A stretch of 64,000 nt of DNA from NCBI GenBank assembly GCA_004380135.1, contig QXCR01000091.1, positions 1 to 64,000 of the forward strand, written 5' to 3'. The stretch is from Stemphylium vesicarium. Lineage: Eukaryota; Ascomycota; Dothideomycetes; Pleosporales; Pleosporaceae. The first letter of the stretch is position 1; each line of letters starts with the position of its first letter. This document shows, in pieces, positions 21,678 to 32,040 of the stretch. A model generated the notes under the pieces. It did no database searches. It was not told where the DNA came from and saw only the letters and a list, made by a program, of their open reading frames with translations. A program made the translations under genes and the position numbers.

Positions 21678-22604
21678 ATGCCCTCGATAGGACCAACGTT
21701 GCCGCCACATCTCGCCAAGCGCAGCCGCGACGATGAAGACGACCGTGAATCCAGCCCAGAATCTAGCGATAAGCGCCGAAGAGTGGCTGGCCCAGCTCTA
21801 CCACCTACCGCATCACCTTGGCGCACTGTAGGGCCCTCACTACCACCACAGTCGCGGTCGCGATCGAGCAGTGTAGATAGCGATGTTGGCCCTGCTCTTC
21901 CGCCATCCTCAAAACCAGCCCGCGTAGTAGGGCCAGCTCCACCACCAGCGCCTCTAGATCAGCGGCCACCGAACCCTCCTAGCGACGACTCGGACAGTAG
22001 CGACGATGACTTTGGACCTGCGCCACCACCGGCAGGAGGAGCGCAATCGGAATTCGATGTCAATGCCGGGAAATCTGCCTTTGACACGGAGCCCCAATTC
22101 GCCGAAGCGCCCAAGGCAGCGCAACGCGACGAATGGATGACACTACCACCCACACAAGACGACCTGGCAGCGCGAATGGACCCCACCAAGATGCGCGCGC
22201 GGAAGTTCAACACGGGGAAAAGCGCTGGAAACGCGGGTGGAATGAGCAGCGCATGGACCGAAACTCCCGAACAGAAGCTCAAGCGGCTACAAGACGAAGC
22301 CCTGGGTATCGCCGCGCCCACCAACGCTGCACCCGTCACATCAGAAGCGAAGTGTAGCAAAGACGAGGAGCGACGTGCGCGCAAGATGCGCGAGAAGATT
22401 GATGCGACGCGGGGAAAGAGTTTAGTCGAGCAACACCAAGAAAAGGGCGAAGGCAAGGAGAAGGAAGATGATCCCAGCAAGCGCGTATTCAACTATGAAA
22501 AGGACATGGCTGTCTCTGGCACAACTAACCACAAGCAACGCAGGGACATGCTGAACAAGTCCAAGGGCTTCAGCGACCGCTTCGCTAGTGGAAGTTATCT
22601 ATAA
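21678..22604 (+). CDS. GPALPP motif / DUF3752 domain protein
   Basis: A single exon of 308 residues. The N-terminal half carries repeated proline motifs of the GPALPP kind: IGPTLPPHL at 4-12, GPALPP near 38, GPSLPP near 52, GPALPP near 71, GPAPPP near 85 and GPAPPP near 112, separated by Ser/Asp-rich acidic stretches. The C-terminal half is the DUF3752 domain, with REWMTLPP-like DEWMTLPPTQ, ARKFNTGKSA, WTETPEQKLKRLQDEALG and the terminal RRDMLNKSKGFSDRFASG. Homologues are GPALPP motifs-containing protein 1 of animals and related fungal nuclear proteins; the molecular role is not established. The 3' end overlaps the next, convergent gene by 6 nt (22599-22604). Confidence 0.92.
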   Translation: MPSIGPTLPPHLAKRSRDDEDDRESSPESSDKRRRVAGPALPPTASPWRTVGPSLPPQSRSRSSSVDSDVGPALPPSSKPARVVGPAPPPAPLDQRPPNPPSDDSDSSDDDFGPAPPPAGGAQSEFDVNAGKSAFDTEPQFAEAPKAAQRDEWMTLPPTQDDLAARMDPTKMRARKFNTGKSAGNAGGMSSAWTETPEQKLKRLQDEALGIAAPTNAAPVTSEAKCSKDEERRARKMREKIDATRGKSLVEQHQEKGEGKEKEDDPSKRVFNYEKDMAVSGTTNHKQRRDMLNKSKGFSDRFASGSYL

Positions 22605-23310
22605 TTGTTGTCCTCCCTCTCCTTCCTTTTCACCATATACCTCTTCGAATCGATTAATCAGGCTACAAGCCCGGCCTACAGCTCTTATTTGAACACGCAC
22701 ACCCAGCTTCTCCCTTTCCATCTCTCTCTTCCACCGCCCCATCGCCGCCCCAAGTAGCCTAACCAACTCGTCCCTCCCCTCCGTCGTACGCGCAAGCGTA
22801 TCTTGATACATGACCCTGACCTCCACGCGCTTGAGCCCCCTCACCTCATCACCCCACCTTTCCTGTGGTGGTGTTGTTGTAGTCCCCGGTCCGGCATTTC
22901 CATGCCGAAACCCCGTTTTCACGCTCCACACGTAATCCAGCTGGAGCGCGTGAATGGCGTCTCGCTGCCCCTGATCCAACCGCCGAAGCCACCGAGTCAT
23001 CCGCGCCGCCGAGTCGAAAGAAAATGTGTTGATGCTGAAAGGGAGTGATCTACATTCTGCATGCATCTGTCGGCATACGAGTAAAATGCTGAGATGCTTT
23101 TGAGCTAGCGAGCGTTGCGCTTCGCGATTTTCTTCAGCCCAGTTGGAGGGTCGCGCCATCCAGTACCCATATCTTGGGCTGAAGTAGCTCCCCGTATCGG
23201 GCATCTGCCAAGTTTGAGTTGGCGTGGAGATGGTGTAGATGTAAATTCTGTTTCGGAGCTCGGCTGGGAGGCGAAGTAGGGGGGAGGTTGTTCGGTTATG
23301 GGTGGTGTTG
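22599..23310 (-). CDS. F-box-like LPAELRNRIY protein, first exon unresolved
   Basis: The main exon can be read from acceptor GCCGCAG at 23311 down to the stop at 22599. It contains LLRLPAELRNRIYIYTIST, SILLVCRQMHAECRSLPFS and RGLKRVEVRVMYQD, which place it with the short F-box-like fungal proteins. ATG 23204 lies downstream of the conserved LPAELRNRIY segment, and no ATG occurs between that segment and an upstream in-frame stop, so a short first exon is expected; ATGTCTAAAATGCAA before a GTATCC donor near 23360 is a candidate, but its phase does not fit cleanly. The final six bases overlap the end of the convergent GPALPP gene. Confidence 0.65.
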
Positions 23311-24257
23311 CTGCGGCGAGGTCAGGAAGGGATTGTTTGTTAGGGGTTGGATACTTGCATTTTAGACATTGCGGATGTGCTAACTTCTTCTGATACTTTT
23401 GCTCTCATGGGCTTGGATGGTATGGTGTGTCTGAGAGTGTGGGGAAAGAAGAGGGGGGATACGTGCATACATTCCCTTGGGGTTGATTGCCTAGGGGGGC
23501 GGAGATTGCGGGGTTAGCAACTTACATGGGACATCCGCCATCTATTCGCATAGTGTTTTGCCACCTGGAGACCTCATTCAATGTCTCTAACTCCAACATT
23601 TGCAAATCTTCCTCAAGTGATGTCGTAAAGGCCATCAGCTTAATCAAAAAAAAAGTTACAGCTAAAGACAAGCGGTGCGGAGACACACATTTAATAGTGG
23701 TAATAGCGACAATGCATCGAAGATAGAGTAAGCCATCCTCACGACAATTTCACCGGCAGGCACAGGGTTATCCATCTGCGAACCCCCTTCCGCTTCTGTA
23801 AGGATTATATTGACCGCCGGCTTGCGGCAGACCCGTTACACCGTGCGCGCACCGCCAACACGCTTGGAGTCCTGGACCCACACCAGATTGCTGTTTTATC
23901 CCTACCAGCTTTTCTTTATTGCCAGCTAGTCTCATTCCGCCTCATCATCGACAGTTTAATTAGGCAGCTGTCCTAGGCTTGTTGTGCACTCTGCTCCGAC
24001 CTCTCTCGCTCACACAGAATCGCCTAGGATGACCACTTCGCACGGCTTAGGGGACACATTCGGTTACCAGCTCTTTGACCATTTCCTCGTGGTGGGCATG
24101 CGAGTTAAAACTCACTCTTGACTGCGGCTGGCTTACGCGACGGGAACCAGGGAAAGTGGGACCCAACCTCACCTCTCGACCAAGACGAGCAAGAAAGGAG
24201 TCTGGTAAAAGCTTGGATTGGGATGGGTAGAAGTGGTCGTCGTGTAGGATTCTCTCC
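23311..24257. other. Intergenic region with repeat copy C
   Basis: This is almost 1 kb without a supported intact gene. The 5' exon and promoter of the leftward F-box-like gene should lie at its left. The segment at 23590-23830 belongs to the dispersed repeat family listed separately. The right part is probably the promoter, and possibly a first exon, of the gene at 24258. Confidence 0.5.
23590..23830 (-). repeat. Dispersed diverged repeat family, copy C
   Basis: Plus-strand words shared in order with copy A (30150-30590) are CATTTGCA, TCTTCCTCAAGTG, TGCATCGAAGA, AAGCCATC, CCGGCAGGCACAGGG and CATCTG. On the minus strand the frame MDNPVPAGEIVVRMAYS corresponds to PVPPGGIIVKV in copy B. The alignment is interrupted by small indels. 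Copy C seems an eroded relative of a small gene rather than an intact one. Confidence 0.55.
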
Positions 24258-25010
24258 TTGTCGAGCCCTTACAGGCACCCTTCTAGGATTAAACCCGCTG
24301 ATTCGCGGTTTTTATGCAGACCTATCGTGAGCGCAGGAAAACACTCACGATCACTTTTCCGGATCATCTTCCTCCAACGCTGTTGTCGTTTGAGAAGCGC
24401 AGGACAGTGGAGCATCAAGGGTGCGATTTGGATTCGGACTTGGTATGGCAATGAAGATGGATCAGGTGAAGAACCAGCGGTCACGCGTACAAGTGCCGAC
24501 GAGGCCTACCTGCGGTTGTGGCGGAAAGCATTATTCCCTGAAGACATGGACCACGAGTTTGACGAAAATATGTTTGGGCCATTTTTATTCGACGACCACG
24601 ATGCTTGTAAAGTGTCGACACGCGATTCAGATGATGAGGTGGAGCTCATGGATGAGATGCCGTCTTTCATCTTGAGCGCTCTCGTGCGCTGCCCCGATGT
24701 CATGGAAGCTAGCCAGCAGTGGAAGAACATAGAGGAAGATGATGCTTTGACGCCCCAGCAACAGCTTCTCGTGGTAATGGCCGATGGAGAGGCATGTGAA
24801 GAGGGTTGGGTCTTGCTTGTAGCTCTCAACCATAAGGGCCAGGCGCTGCACCGTCGCGTTCGATGCAAGGCTTGGTTAGTCAATGAGCGCGTGTACCTCT
24901 GGCGGAACGAGGGCGAGCCGCTGGATGAGTCAGAAAGCCGAGAGAATGTAATAAATTATGTGGATGCGAATGAGTCGGGAAATGGATGGGATTCAGATGA
25001 ACCATTGTAG
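24258..25010 (+). CDS. Hypothetical acidic protein, start uncertain
   Basis: The open frame ends at 25008-25010 and gives up to 250 residues, but has no ATG in its first 90 codons (the first codon is TTG), so translation either begins in an upstream exon or at ATG 24546 (MDHEFDENMFGPFLFDD). The body is strongly acidic: EEPAVTRTSADEAYLRLWRK, DSDDEVELMDEMPSFILSAL and a C-terminus rich in E, D and S. The segment CEEGWVLLVALNHKGQALHRR is the most hydrophobic. No known domain is recognised. Composition and codon use look coding throughout. Confidence 0.5.
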   Translation: MSSPYRHPSRIKPADSRFLCRPIVSAGKHSRSLFRIIFLQRCCRLRSAGQWSIKGAIWIRTWYGNEDGSGEEPAVTRTSADEAYLRLWRKALFPEDMDHEFDENMFGPFLFDDHDACKVSTRDSDDEVELMDEMPSFILSALVRCPDVMEASQQWKNIEEDDALTPQQQLLVVMADGEACEEGWVLLVALNHKGQALHRRVRCKAWLVNERVYLWRNEGEPLDESESRENVINYVDANESGNGWDSDEPL

Positions 25011-25409
25011 CTTGTGTAATGATCTTGTTCAATCTGGACTTCGGAATAACTCTTTCCTGTGTCATGGATATCTCGAAATGAATCAATTCCTTGACACAAA
25101 CTCGTGATAAGAGACAAAGGCCGAGAGACCTTCCGAAAAGAGAGAGAAGCCTTTACAACCACGCGGTTGATGTTGTTTGAGTGCCCGCTTGACAGCTGCA
25201 TTGAGCTTGGACATGGGAGGATTGTCGACGCCAGAAAAGACCTTACGTCATCACTATCGATAACGTTAGCGCCACCTGAATTATTCTCGGACGCGTGGGG
25301 AAAACTTGTACATGTCCATGGCGAAATAATTATACCCTCTACGTCTATTTTGATGTAGCGGTATCGAGTCTGTCCCTTCGTATCTGTTTACACGCGATTG
25401 CGCCGGCTG
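25011..25409. other. Intergenic region
   Basis: About 400 bases lie between two co-directional genes; no supported reading frame. It should contain the terminator of the upstream gene and the promoter of the PPR-like gene. Confidence 0.45.
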
Positions 25410-27713
25410 ATGCTCGCGCTTTGCGCATTGCGATGCTTTTCTCACTCCACTCTTCACCTTCAGACACGCTCTTTACGAACGCTTCCTCGAAAAATCCCAA
25501 CATATGTCGCAAGATGGGACCCGACAATACAGAAGCCTGTGCGACTGCCTACAGCATTGATTGAAGCCAAGACGGCCACCGCAGCAGCCCTTCAGGACTC
25601 CACTCAGACAACAAATTCTGAGCAGCTAAAAAATGCGCAAAACCCCCGCATCTCGCGGGAGGCTGGTTGTGTTGGGCAGCGATATGCAGTCAAACGGCTG
25701 AACTATCTATTGCAGATGGCAAATAGCAGTAGTGGTCGCGACGCCAAGCTCCGTGCACCAGTTTGGCGGGCTTATAGGTTAGCGAAAGCTATCGACCCCA
25801 AACTTCTCGCACATCTCCCGGAGCGAGCGTGGAACATACTATGGACTACACAATCCATCCAGTCGCCTATTAATGGCAGTCGAAGGATGCGTCTAGAACA
25901 ACTCTATCGCGACATGGACAAAGCTGGCCAGGCCCCAACCGTTGGGCAGAGGGCCAAATATCTCGAAAGCGTGTTTCTCAGTGGCAGAGTGGATTTTGCT
26001 ATCAAAGAATGGGAACAGGACCGTACGGGAGAACCCGACAGCGTGCGGCACGACTACTGGCCAGAACATTTGGAAATTGGGGCTAAGCTATACGCATTGG
26101 CCGGGTACGTAGATCGCAGCCGGGATATCATGGACGACCTCTTCAGACTGTACCCTGATTGGGATACTTCTGTCATGATGACTGTGTTTCGCGCTCACAC
26201 AAGCTCAGAACACCGAGATCACCATGACTATGCGAAGCAAATCTACGTTAGGATGAAAGAGCAGAAGGGCGACCACTGCACGATCGAGGATTATGATGCT
26301 TGGCTGGTAGGATTCTTGGAGGCACGAAATCTGACCTATGCAAAGCAAGTCTTCCGAGACATGGTCAAAGAAGGCTATCTAGCGGCCAACGAGAGCGAAG
26401 GGAGAGTCCACCAAGTCCTGAAGAGACTACACCTTTTGTATCGCCTTGGTACAGACATCGCTAAGATGACTAGCATCGCTTTGGATGCTGTTTCGGTGCT
26501 CCCTCCCGTCTATTACGGTCATCTATTTGGCGACTGGATGAAATCTGCCGTTGTCAAGAAGGCGCCCGAAGCAGCCGCACAAATCCTGGACATGATGTTA
26601 AAAAGAGGATACCAGCCGGAAACGTATCACTTCAACATGCTCCTCAAAGCGCTGATACGCACAAAAGAAGACCCAAACATTCTCAAAGCAGAGAACATTG
26701 GATGGCGCATGATCGACGAGGCGCGAAAAGCCCGCGAGAGACGAGTTCCTGGGGATACAACAACCAAAGCCATCGGCGATACAGTCATCAGCGCCCAGGA
26801 CGCGAGTGCAAGTCTTCCAGTAGCGGATGTCACAACATTCGCCCTGATCATGCAACATCACGCCAAGAGTCTCCAATGGGAACACGTCGAGTACCTAACC
26901 CGTCAGCTCAGGGAATCCAGCATCGCCCCTAACGCCACCATAATGAACGTCCTCATAGACAACAAGTGCCAACAAGGCGCCTACACCTCAGCATGGGCCA
27001 TATACAAAACGCTCACCAACCCGGCCGAAGACAGCGCAGGCGTATTCCCCAACGGCGCAACTATCCGCTGTCTCTGGAAAACGCTGCGCCTCGCCCTCGG
27101 CGACCACGCCACGCGAAACGACCCCAACCTACCCACGCCCCGCGACCTGCTCAAGGAAACGGTGGCCTGGTGGACGCTAAGCCGCAGCCGCTACGACGCG
27201 GATCGCTTCCAAATGGGCATCGCGGGCGCAGACAACGGCGCAATCACTGCACTCATGATGCACTGTTTCAGCTATACATCGGACCTCGCCGGCTCCCTCG
27301 TCGCCCTGCACATCCTCCGCCACAAATTCAACATCTTCCCCACCGACAAGGCGGCGGAGATTCTGCAGCGCCAGATGGCGTGGGTCGATATGGTGCGGGA
27401 GTCTGAATCCGTGCGCAGCCAGTACTTTCACAGTCGCTCGAACGCGAAGAATAGCCAACGCGTTATGGGCATTTATCACATTTTGCTCAGGCGCAGGTTA
27501 GACAGGATACGGCTCTCAGAGGCCGAGTATGAGAGGTTGACGGATGAGCAGATTGGTGATGTGGGGCTGGATTTACTGAGTGAATATGTAAGGGTGGTGC
27601 TCAAGAGGAGTTATCCGCCTGAGGTTGTCGAGGCTATGATTGATGCGGCGAGGTGTGCGGTTGGGGTTCCGGATTTGCCGACGGGGGATATGGATGCTTT
27701 TGAGGTTGTTTGA
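25410..27713 (+). CDS. Mitochondrial pentatricopeptide-repeat-like protein
   Basis: A single exon of 767 residues from ATG 25410 (MLALCALRCFSHSTLHLQTR). The N-terminus is rich in R, L, S and T without acidic residues for about 40 positions, as in mitochondrial presequences. The body is all-helical, with PPR-like helix pairs such as IEDYDAWLVGFLEARNLTYA near 295, QVFRDMVKEGYLAANESEG, AAQILDMMLKRGYQPETYHF near 395 and SIAPNATIMNVLIDNKCQQG near 505. PPR proteins bind organellar RNA and support its processing or translation. Length and repeat spacing agree with fungal mitochondrial PPR proteins; I cannot assign it to a named yeast factor. Confidence 0.75.
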   Translation: MLALCALRCFSHSTLHLQTRSLRTLPRKIPTYVARWDPTIQKPVRLPTALIEAKTATAAALQDSTQTTNSEQLKNAQNPRISREAGCVGQRYAVKRLNYLLQMANSSSGRDAKLRAPVWRAYRLAKAIDPKLLAHLPERAWNILWTTQSIQSPINGSRRMRLEQLYRDMDKAGQAPTVGQRAKYLESVFLSGRVDFAIKEWEQDRTGEPDSVRHDYWPEHLEIGAKLYALAGYVDRSRDIMDDLFRLYPDWDTSVMMTVFRAHTSSEHRDHHDYAKQIYVRMKEQKGDHCTIEDYDAWLVGFLEARNLTYAKQVFRDMVKEGYLAANESEGRVHQVLKRLHLLYRLGTDIAKMTSIALDAVSVLPPVYYGHLFGDWMKSAVVKKAPEAAAQILDMMLKRGYQPETYHFNMLLKALIRTKEDPNILKAENIGWRMIDEARKARERRVPGDTTTKAIGDTVISAQDASASLPVADVTTFALIMQHHAKSLQWEHVEYLTRQLRESSIAPNATIMNVLIDNKCQQGAYTSAWAIYKTLTNPAEDSAGVFPNGATIRCLWKTLRLALGDHATRNDPNLPTPRDLLKETVAWWTLSRSRYDADRFQMGIAGADNGAITALMMHCFSYTSDLAGSLVALHILRHKFNIFPTDKAAEILQRQMAWVDMVRESESVRSQYFHSRSNAKNSQRVMGIYHILLRRRLDRIRLSEAEYERLTDEQIGDVGLDLLSEYVRVVLKRSYPPEVVEAMIDAARCAVGVPDLPTGDMDAFEVV

Positions 27714-28193
27714 TGGATTGCTTGTATTTCAAGGTAGATATTTTGCGACGTCGTAAATGGGAAATGCAGTTGGTGATCGAGGTTATGTGTTTCACGCTTG
27801 GTTCTCCGAGCCATATTGATGTGCGGACTTGTTGCTTACTAACGATGAACGAGACTGAGATCAAGGTCTAGAGTGTCGTGATCGTGTCATCGTACATACC
27901 ACCGTGCATGAACAAGACACTGAAGACTGTGGTCCCATCATAACACTACTGACTGCTCGCGTGGGAAGCTGTGCAGGATGTATGCGCTGACTGCTTAGTC
28001 GTGTAGATGAAGTGCCAGGAGGATGTCAAAGGTGGGGGTGGCATGCAGCCGCATGTCAAATTCCGTTGTATATTACTTGTTGCTCATTTAAACCTTTCAA
28101 TTCCTCTTTATCCTCACTTTCAGTAGACAGTAGTTTCAAACAGTGGAAAGGCCCCACGGTAACAATGACCGTCTATTAAGAAAAAGAAGGTAT
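27714..28193. other. Convergent intergenic region
   Basis: About 480 bases lie between the PPR-like gene (rightward) and the MFS gene (leftward). No gene is supported; both 3' UTRs should be here. Confidence 0.45.
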
Positions 28194-29771
28194 CTACAAA
28201 TTCGCAGGATACCGCTCCCTCAGCCTCTCACCAAAGACGAAGAACAAAATAGGAGCAGGAGCAAGAATCAAACTCACAAAAGCAAACACACTAATACCCC
28301 ACCCATACCCTAGCTTTTCGAACAGCGCCGGCGCAAAAATAGGCACAATGCCTCCGACCACGCTGCGAAAGACGGTGCCAGCCGCAATAGCACTAGCAGC
28401 GTACTTTTCAAAGCTATCAATGAAGTAGTTTTGCGTGCTATTCAGAATCATGACCTGTCCAATGCCGTAGAAGAAAGTCGCCGAGATGGAAGCGAACCAA
28501 TGCGTATGTTTTTGAACGGCCCACGCAAACCAGAAGAGAGAGATGGGGATGAATACAGAGCCGATGTTAGCAAGGGGGAGGCGGAACTCTGGTTTAGCTT
28601 TTTCCTGGTTCTTGGCTGTGAGAGACTTGTACACAGTGTCGATGCGGGGGACGAGGAACCAGACTGCGAAGAGGAAACCAGCGCCGGGCCCGAGATACAG
28701 GAGGCCAACTTTCTCGGTGGAGAAGCCGTAGTCGTCGCCGTAGATGGGCTGCATGTTCGTGTAGATGGAATACGTGGTGCCGAAGATGAGGGCTTGGTAT
28801 ACCGCCATGACAGCGACGATGGGCTGCGCAAAGATCTTCGGGGGCCGTTTCAGCGCCTGTCCGATCTTTTCGCTCAGCGGTCGTGTATCCTCGCCTTCGT
28901 ATGTATACTTGGTGCCATCATCCCACTGTGAGCTTTGCGATTCCAGCTCGGCTTTCTTGTTGCTTAAAATTACGGGCGCGTACGTCTCGCGGAGGAAGAA
29001 GTAGCCGGCTAGTGTGTTGATGATGCAGACGATGGTCATGATCCAGAATACCCATCTCCACCCCAATCGCTGCACGATGATTCCTCCGAACAAAGGACCT
29101 AGGGTGGGACCGAGAAGGGGCCCTAGAAGATACCAGCCGAACACGCCTGCTCGTTCGCTCGGTAGGAACATGTCGCTTATTGTGCCGCCGCCATTTGCTA
29201 TACCGACGCTGCCGAAGAAGCCGGCAAAAGATCGGACTGTGATCAAGAAGGCGATATTGGGCGCGAGCGCTGTGGGTATCTGTAGCAAGGCGAAGACGGA
29301 GAAGCACACGAGGTAGATCTTTCTTCGTCCGAAAGTCTCGGAGAGGGGAGCGAGGATCAAGGGACCGATGCCCAGCATGACTACAAAGCCGGTCGTTGTG
29401 CCTATGACGGCCGTCGTGGAGCAGTTCAAGTCTTCGGCGATTTGCGCGATGCCGGGCGTGAACATGGAGGATACCAGCGGACTCAGTACTGAGACATTAT
29501 CGTCAGCACGTGAATCAAATAAAAGAAATAGGGAATGTGTGTACTTGACATGAGGGCTATGACGCCCACGTTGGCAAGTTTCCGCCATCGCTCCCATTCT
29601 CGAGGGTTTTCCTCATCGGCGAGGTCCTGGATCCGCAGATGCTGTCGGTTCTGAGTCAGTAACCCATTCGTCTCACGCGGAGAAAAAAGAACATACCTTG
29701 CGCGGCTCTCCTTCCTCGCTCCATCGTTGCTGCAACAGCGGTGCGCGCTCGCCTTGAGCAGGAGGAGGCAT
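28194..29771 (-). CDS. Major facilitator superfamily transporter (DHA1-like, 12 TM)
   Basis: Three exons, 29771-29697, 29650-29545 and 29488-28194, give 491 residues; introns 29651-29696 (46 nt) and 29489-29544 (56 nt). The N-terminus MPPPAQGERAPLLQQRW is cytosolic; NPREWERWRKLANVG precedes the first helix. MFS signatures include PLILAPLSETFGRRKIYLVC (loop 2-3), RSFAGFFGSVGIANGGGTIS, FGWYLLGPLLGPTLGPLFGG (motif C region) and RLGWRWVFWIM. A central hydrophilic loop (SNKKAELESQSSQWDDG) divides two six-helix halves. The motif set matches fungal drug:H+ antiporter-1 type carriers. Substrate unknown. The first two exons are short and easily missed: they supply the conserved NPxxWxxWRK segment. Confidence 0.92.
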
Positions 29772-30149
29772 GACTACAGTTTACAGTAGTCGAGGCGGGT
29801 GTAAAGAGAAGAGAATGGCAGTATAAAAGAAGCCATGAGAATTTCACAGGCGCGTCCGAGACGTTAGCACGACAGTGGGCGTCATGGTGGCTAAAAGCAG
29901 GAGTCTAGTTTAACCGCGTTGGGAGCGCGATTGTGTGCATGTCTGAGCTTTTGAGCGTCATCGATACCTACGCCGCGGGAGGGGAGATCGGGCGATGCGG
30001 CCATGCGCGATGCGCGATCGACGGGCTGCCCCATGTTTTCGCTTACCAGCTCGTTTGGCCAATCATGTTGAGGTGACCTCGACGACATGTTACTTTAACG
30101 GCGATACTTAGTAGCAGTCTGTCCCTCATCTTCTCGATGATTGCTTAAT
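29772..30149. other. Intergenic region, MFS promoter
   Basis: About 380 bases upstream of the leftward MFS gene. No gene seen. It is expected to hold the MFS promoter. Confidence 0.45.
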
Positions 30150-30590
30150 TAAAGCATTTGCACTTCTTCCTCAAGTGGCGCCTTCAAGGTCCCCAGCTCG
30201 ATGAAAAAGGTGATCGAAGAAAGGCAATGTCAAGCCACAAATCAACAACAGGAATGGCGGCATGCATCGAAGACGGACCAAGCCATCACGGTGATTCCGG
30301 CAGGCAGGCACAGGGAAACCCATCTGTGAACTCCCGCCTTCCCCAGATACGCTCCAGACAGGTGCACCCCGGGGCGTCCTTATCCGTCTTGACAATGCGC
30401 AGGCCGGCCAATGCCGCACCGGCCAGCCTTTGTTCGCGAAAAACTGCGCACGATGGAGTGAGAGTAAACCGATCCTCCATTGAGGGGAAGCCTGCTGTTG
30501 ACTGGGACGAGCGACTGGCGTGCATACTTGTTTCTTTTCGATCGCACAGCTGCTGAACAGCACCGATTGCAACAAGGACTCAACCCAACA
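30150..30590 (-). repeat. Dispersed diverged repeat family, copy A
   Basis: This copy aligns by eye with copy C at 23590-23830 (shared CATTTGCA, TCTTCCTCAAGTG, GCATCGAAGACGGA/GATAGA, GGCAGGCACAGGG) and with the adjacent copy B (shared GGCGGCATGCATCG, TGATTCCG, CTGCCTTCCCC-like blocks). On the minus strand, protein fragments such as GEGGSSQMGFPVPAC and DRFTLTPSCAVFREQRLAG resemble copy B (LGEGRIFQGGLAPVPPG; SKFSLAASCPLRMRGQLAG), but these two stretches lie in different frames, so copy A carries at least one frameshift relative to B and is probably a decayed gene copy. Confidence 0.6.
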
Positions 30591-30599
30591 GGATGGAAA

Positions 30600-31042
30600 A
30601 GAAGAAGAAGAAGAAGAGAAGCGTGTAGACACACCATTAACAGCAGTGACGGCGGCATGCATCGCAGGCAGCAAAACTCCACCTTCACGATGATTCCGCC
30701 AGGAGGCACCGGGGCGAGACCCCCCTGGAAAATCCTGCCTTCCCCAAGTTCGAGAACGACCTTGCACTCCGGAGTGTTCCGTACAGGCTCGATCTGCGCA
30801 GTAGAGCCAGCTAGCTGTCCGCGCATTCGGAGGGGGCAGCTCGCGGCGAGGGAAAACTTGCTGTCGAATGGAGACGAGGGACCAGAGACGTACTTGTCGC
30901 CAGACTGGTATCGTGCATCAGCTGCCTGAACACCCAAGGTCCAGTCTTTGGTGTTCAAGGCTGCTCGTTCATGTATCTCGAATGCATGGGTTGTAGAGAA
31001 GGCCAGGCACGTTGTTGTTACTGCACCACTGTGCTGGCCCAT
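30600..31042 (-). repeat. Dispersed family copy B, most gene-like copy
   Basis: On the minus strand an open frame from ATG 31042 runs MGQHSGAVTTTCLAFSTTHA, FEIHERAALNTKDWTLGVQ, SKFSLAASCPLRMRGQLAGS, NTPECKVVLELGEGRIFQGG and LAPVPPGGIIVKV before the conserved GGCGGCATGCATCG block. The start has a weak signal-peptide-like character (small residues, then THA before FEI). A possible 33-nt spacer with GTACGT and GACAG ends lies inside, matched by GTATGC and CAACAG ends in copy A, which could be an intron. The family is not recognised. The product could be a small secreted protein, but this is inference. Confidence 0.45.
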
Positions 31043-32040
31043 CGATGTCACCAAGAGACTGGCATAGCAAGCAGAAAATCTACTGCTATGATAGAGTCGA
31101 GATGTGAACGGTGTCTGAGTAAAGTGGTGCAATGCGGTTGGGGGGGATTTGGAGTAGAACGAACGCGGGGGCGGGTCAGAATATAAGGTGCGACGGGTAG
31201 TGCTAGCGTCTCAGCAGTGAAAGTGGGCGCGAATTCACAACATCAACGAGTGTATAGATCGAAGTGATTCCAAACCGCGGCACTTCCCTTCAATCTGGCT
31301 GCCTTCGACATGGGCTCCTTATCTCTACACTTCCGCGAGCTCACACTCCTGTGTCCGCCTTTCAAAGCAACTCCAAAAATGCTTTCACAGGCCATGAAAT
31401 CGACAGAAGCGGGGCAAAGATCGAGCTTCCCTACCCGCGAATGGGGTGAAGGGCAGAGGGTGTAGTGAGCACGAGCGCCTCTCTTCCTCCTACGATTGAT
31501 AAAATAAATTATTCCCCAGTCTATTCCCCCGGAGTCACAACAAAGTTGGTCCATTATACGCTCAACACAGAATTCATCAAGCCTCGTGGCGAAAAAGAAC
31601 AAGGCGATGATGGCTTCATGGCGCAGATGAAAGACGGTGGCTTCTATGGATGTCGCTAGCGTCCGCTTCTTCCTCCGAGACGAGTACAAGGAGAAAAGGG
31701 TAGCTGCGCTTGCTGAGAAGAAGATGCAGGTGGCACGGGCGTTGTTGGTTGAGTTCAAGGGCAAGAAAAACTCCGTTGGCTACGTCAGCAGTGTATACAG
31801 CGATCTTGCGTAGCAGGCAGGATTGTATGTATCCGTTTTGCTGCTGGAGATACGGGGAGACGATTGGGGGCGCTGTAGATCCATGCTATGCGTCAGGTGA
31901 TCGTAATTGTACGGGAACCCACACCACCGTCTCAAATGCTCCAACTACCCACACATCAGAACACCCCGGTGAAGCCCAGGCCACTGTACCTAGCGTCCAG
32001 CACATCTTGTGATGCATTCCAAAGTTATCACCGCCTGTAC
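31043..32040. other. Gene-poor stretch
   Basis: About 1 kb with several short overlapping frames on both strands and none with a family signal, splice support or convincing start. It lies downstream of the disrupted F-box-like gene and upstream (5') of repeat copy B. Confidence 0.4.
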
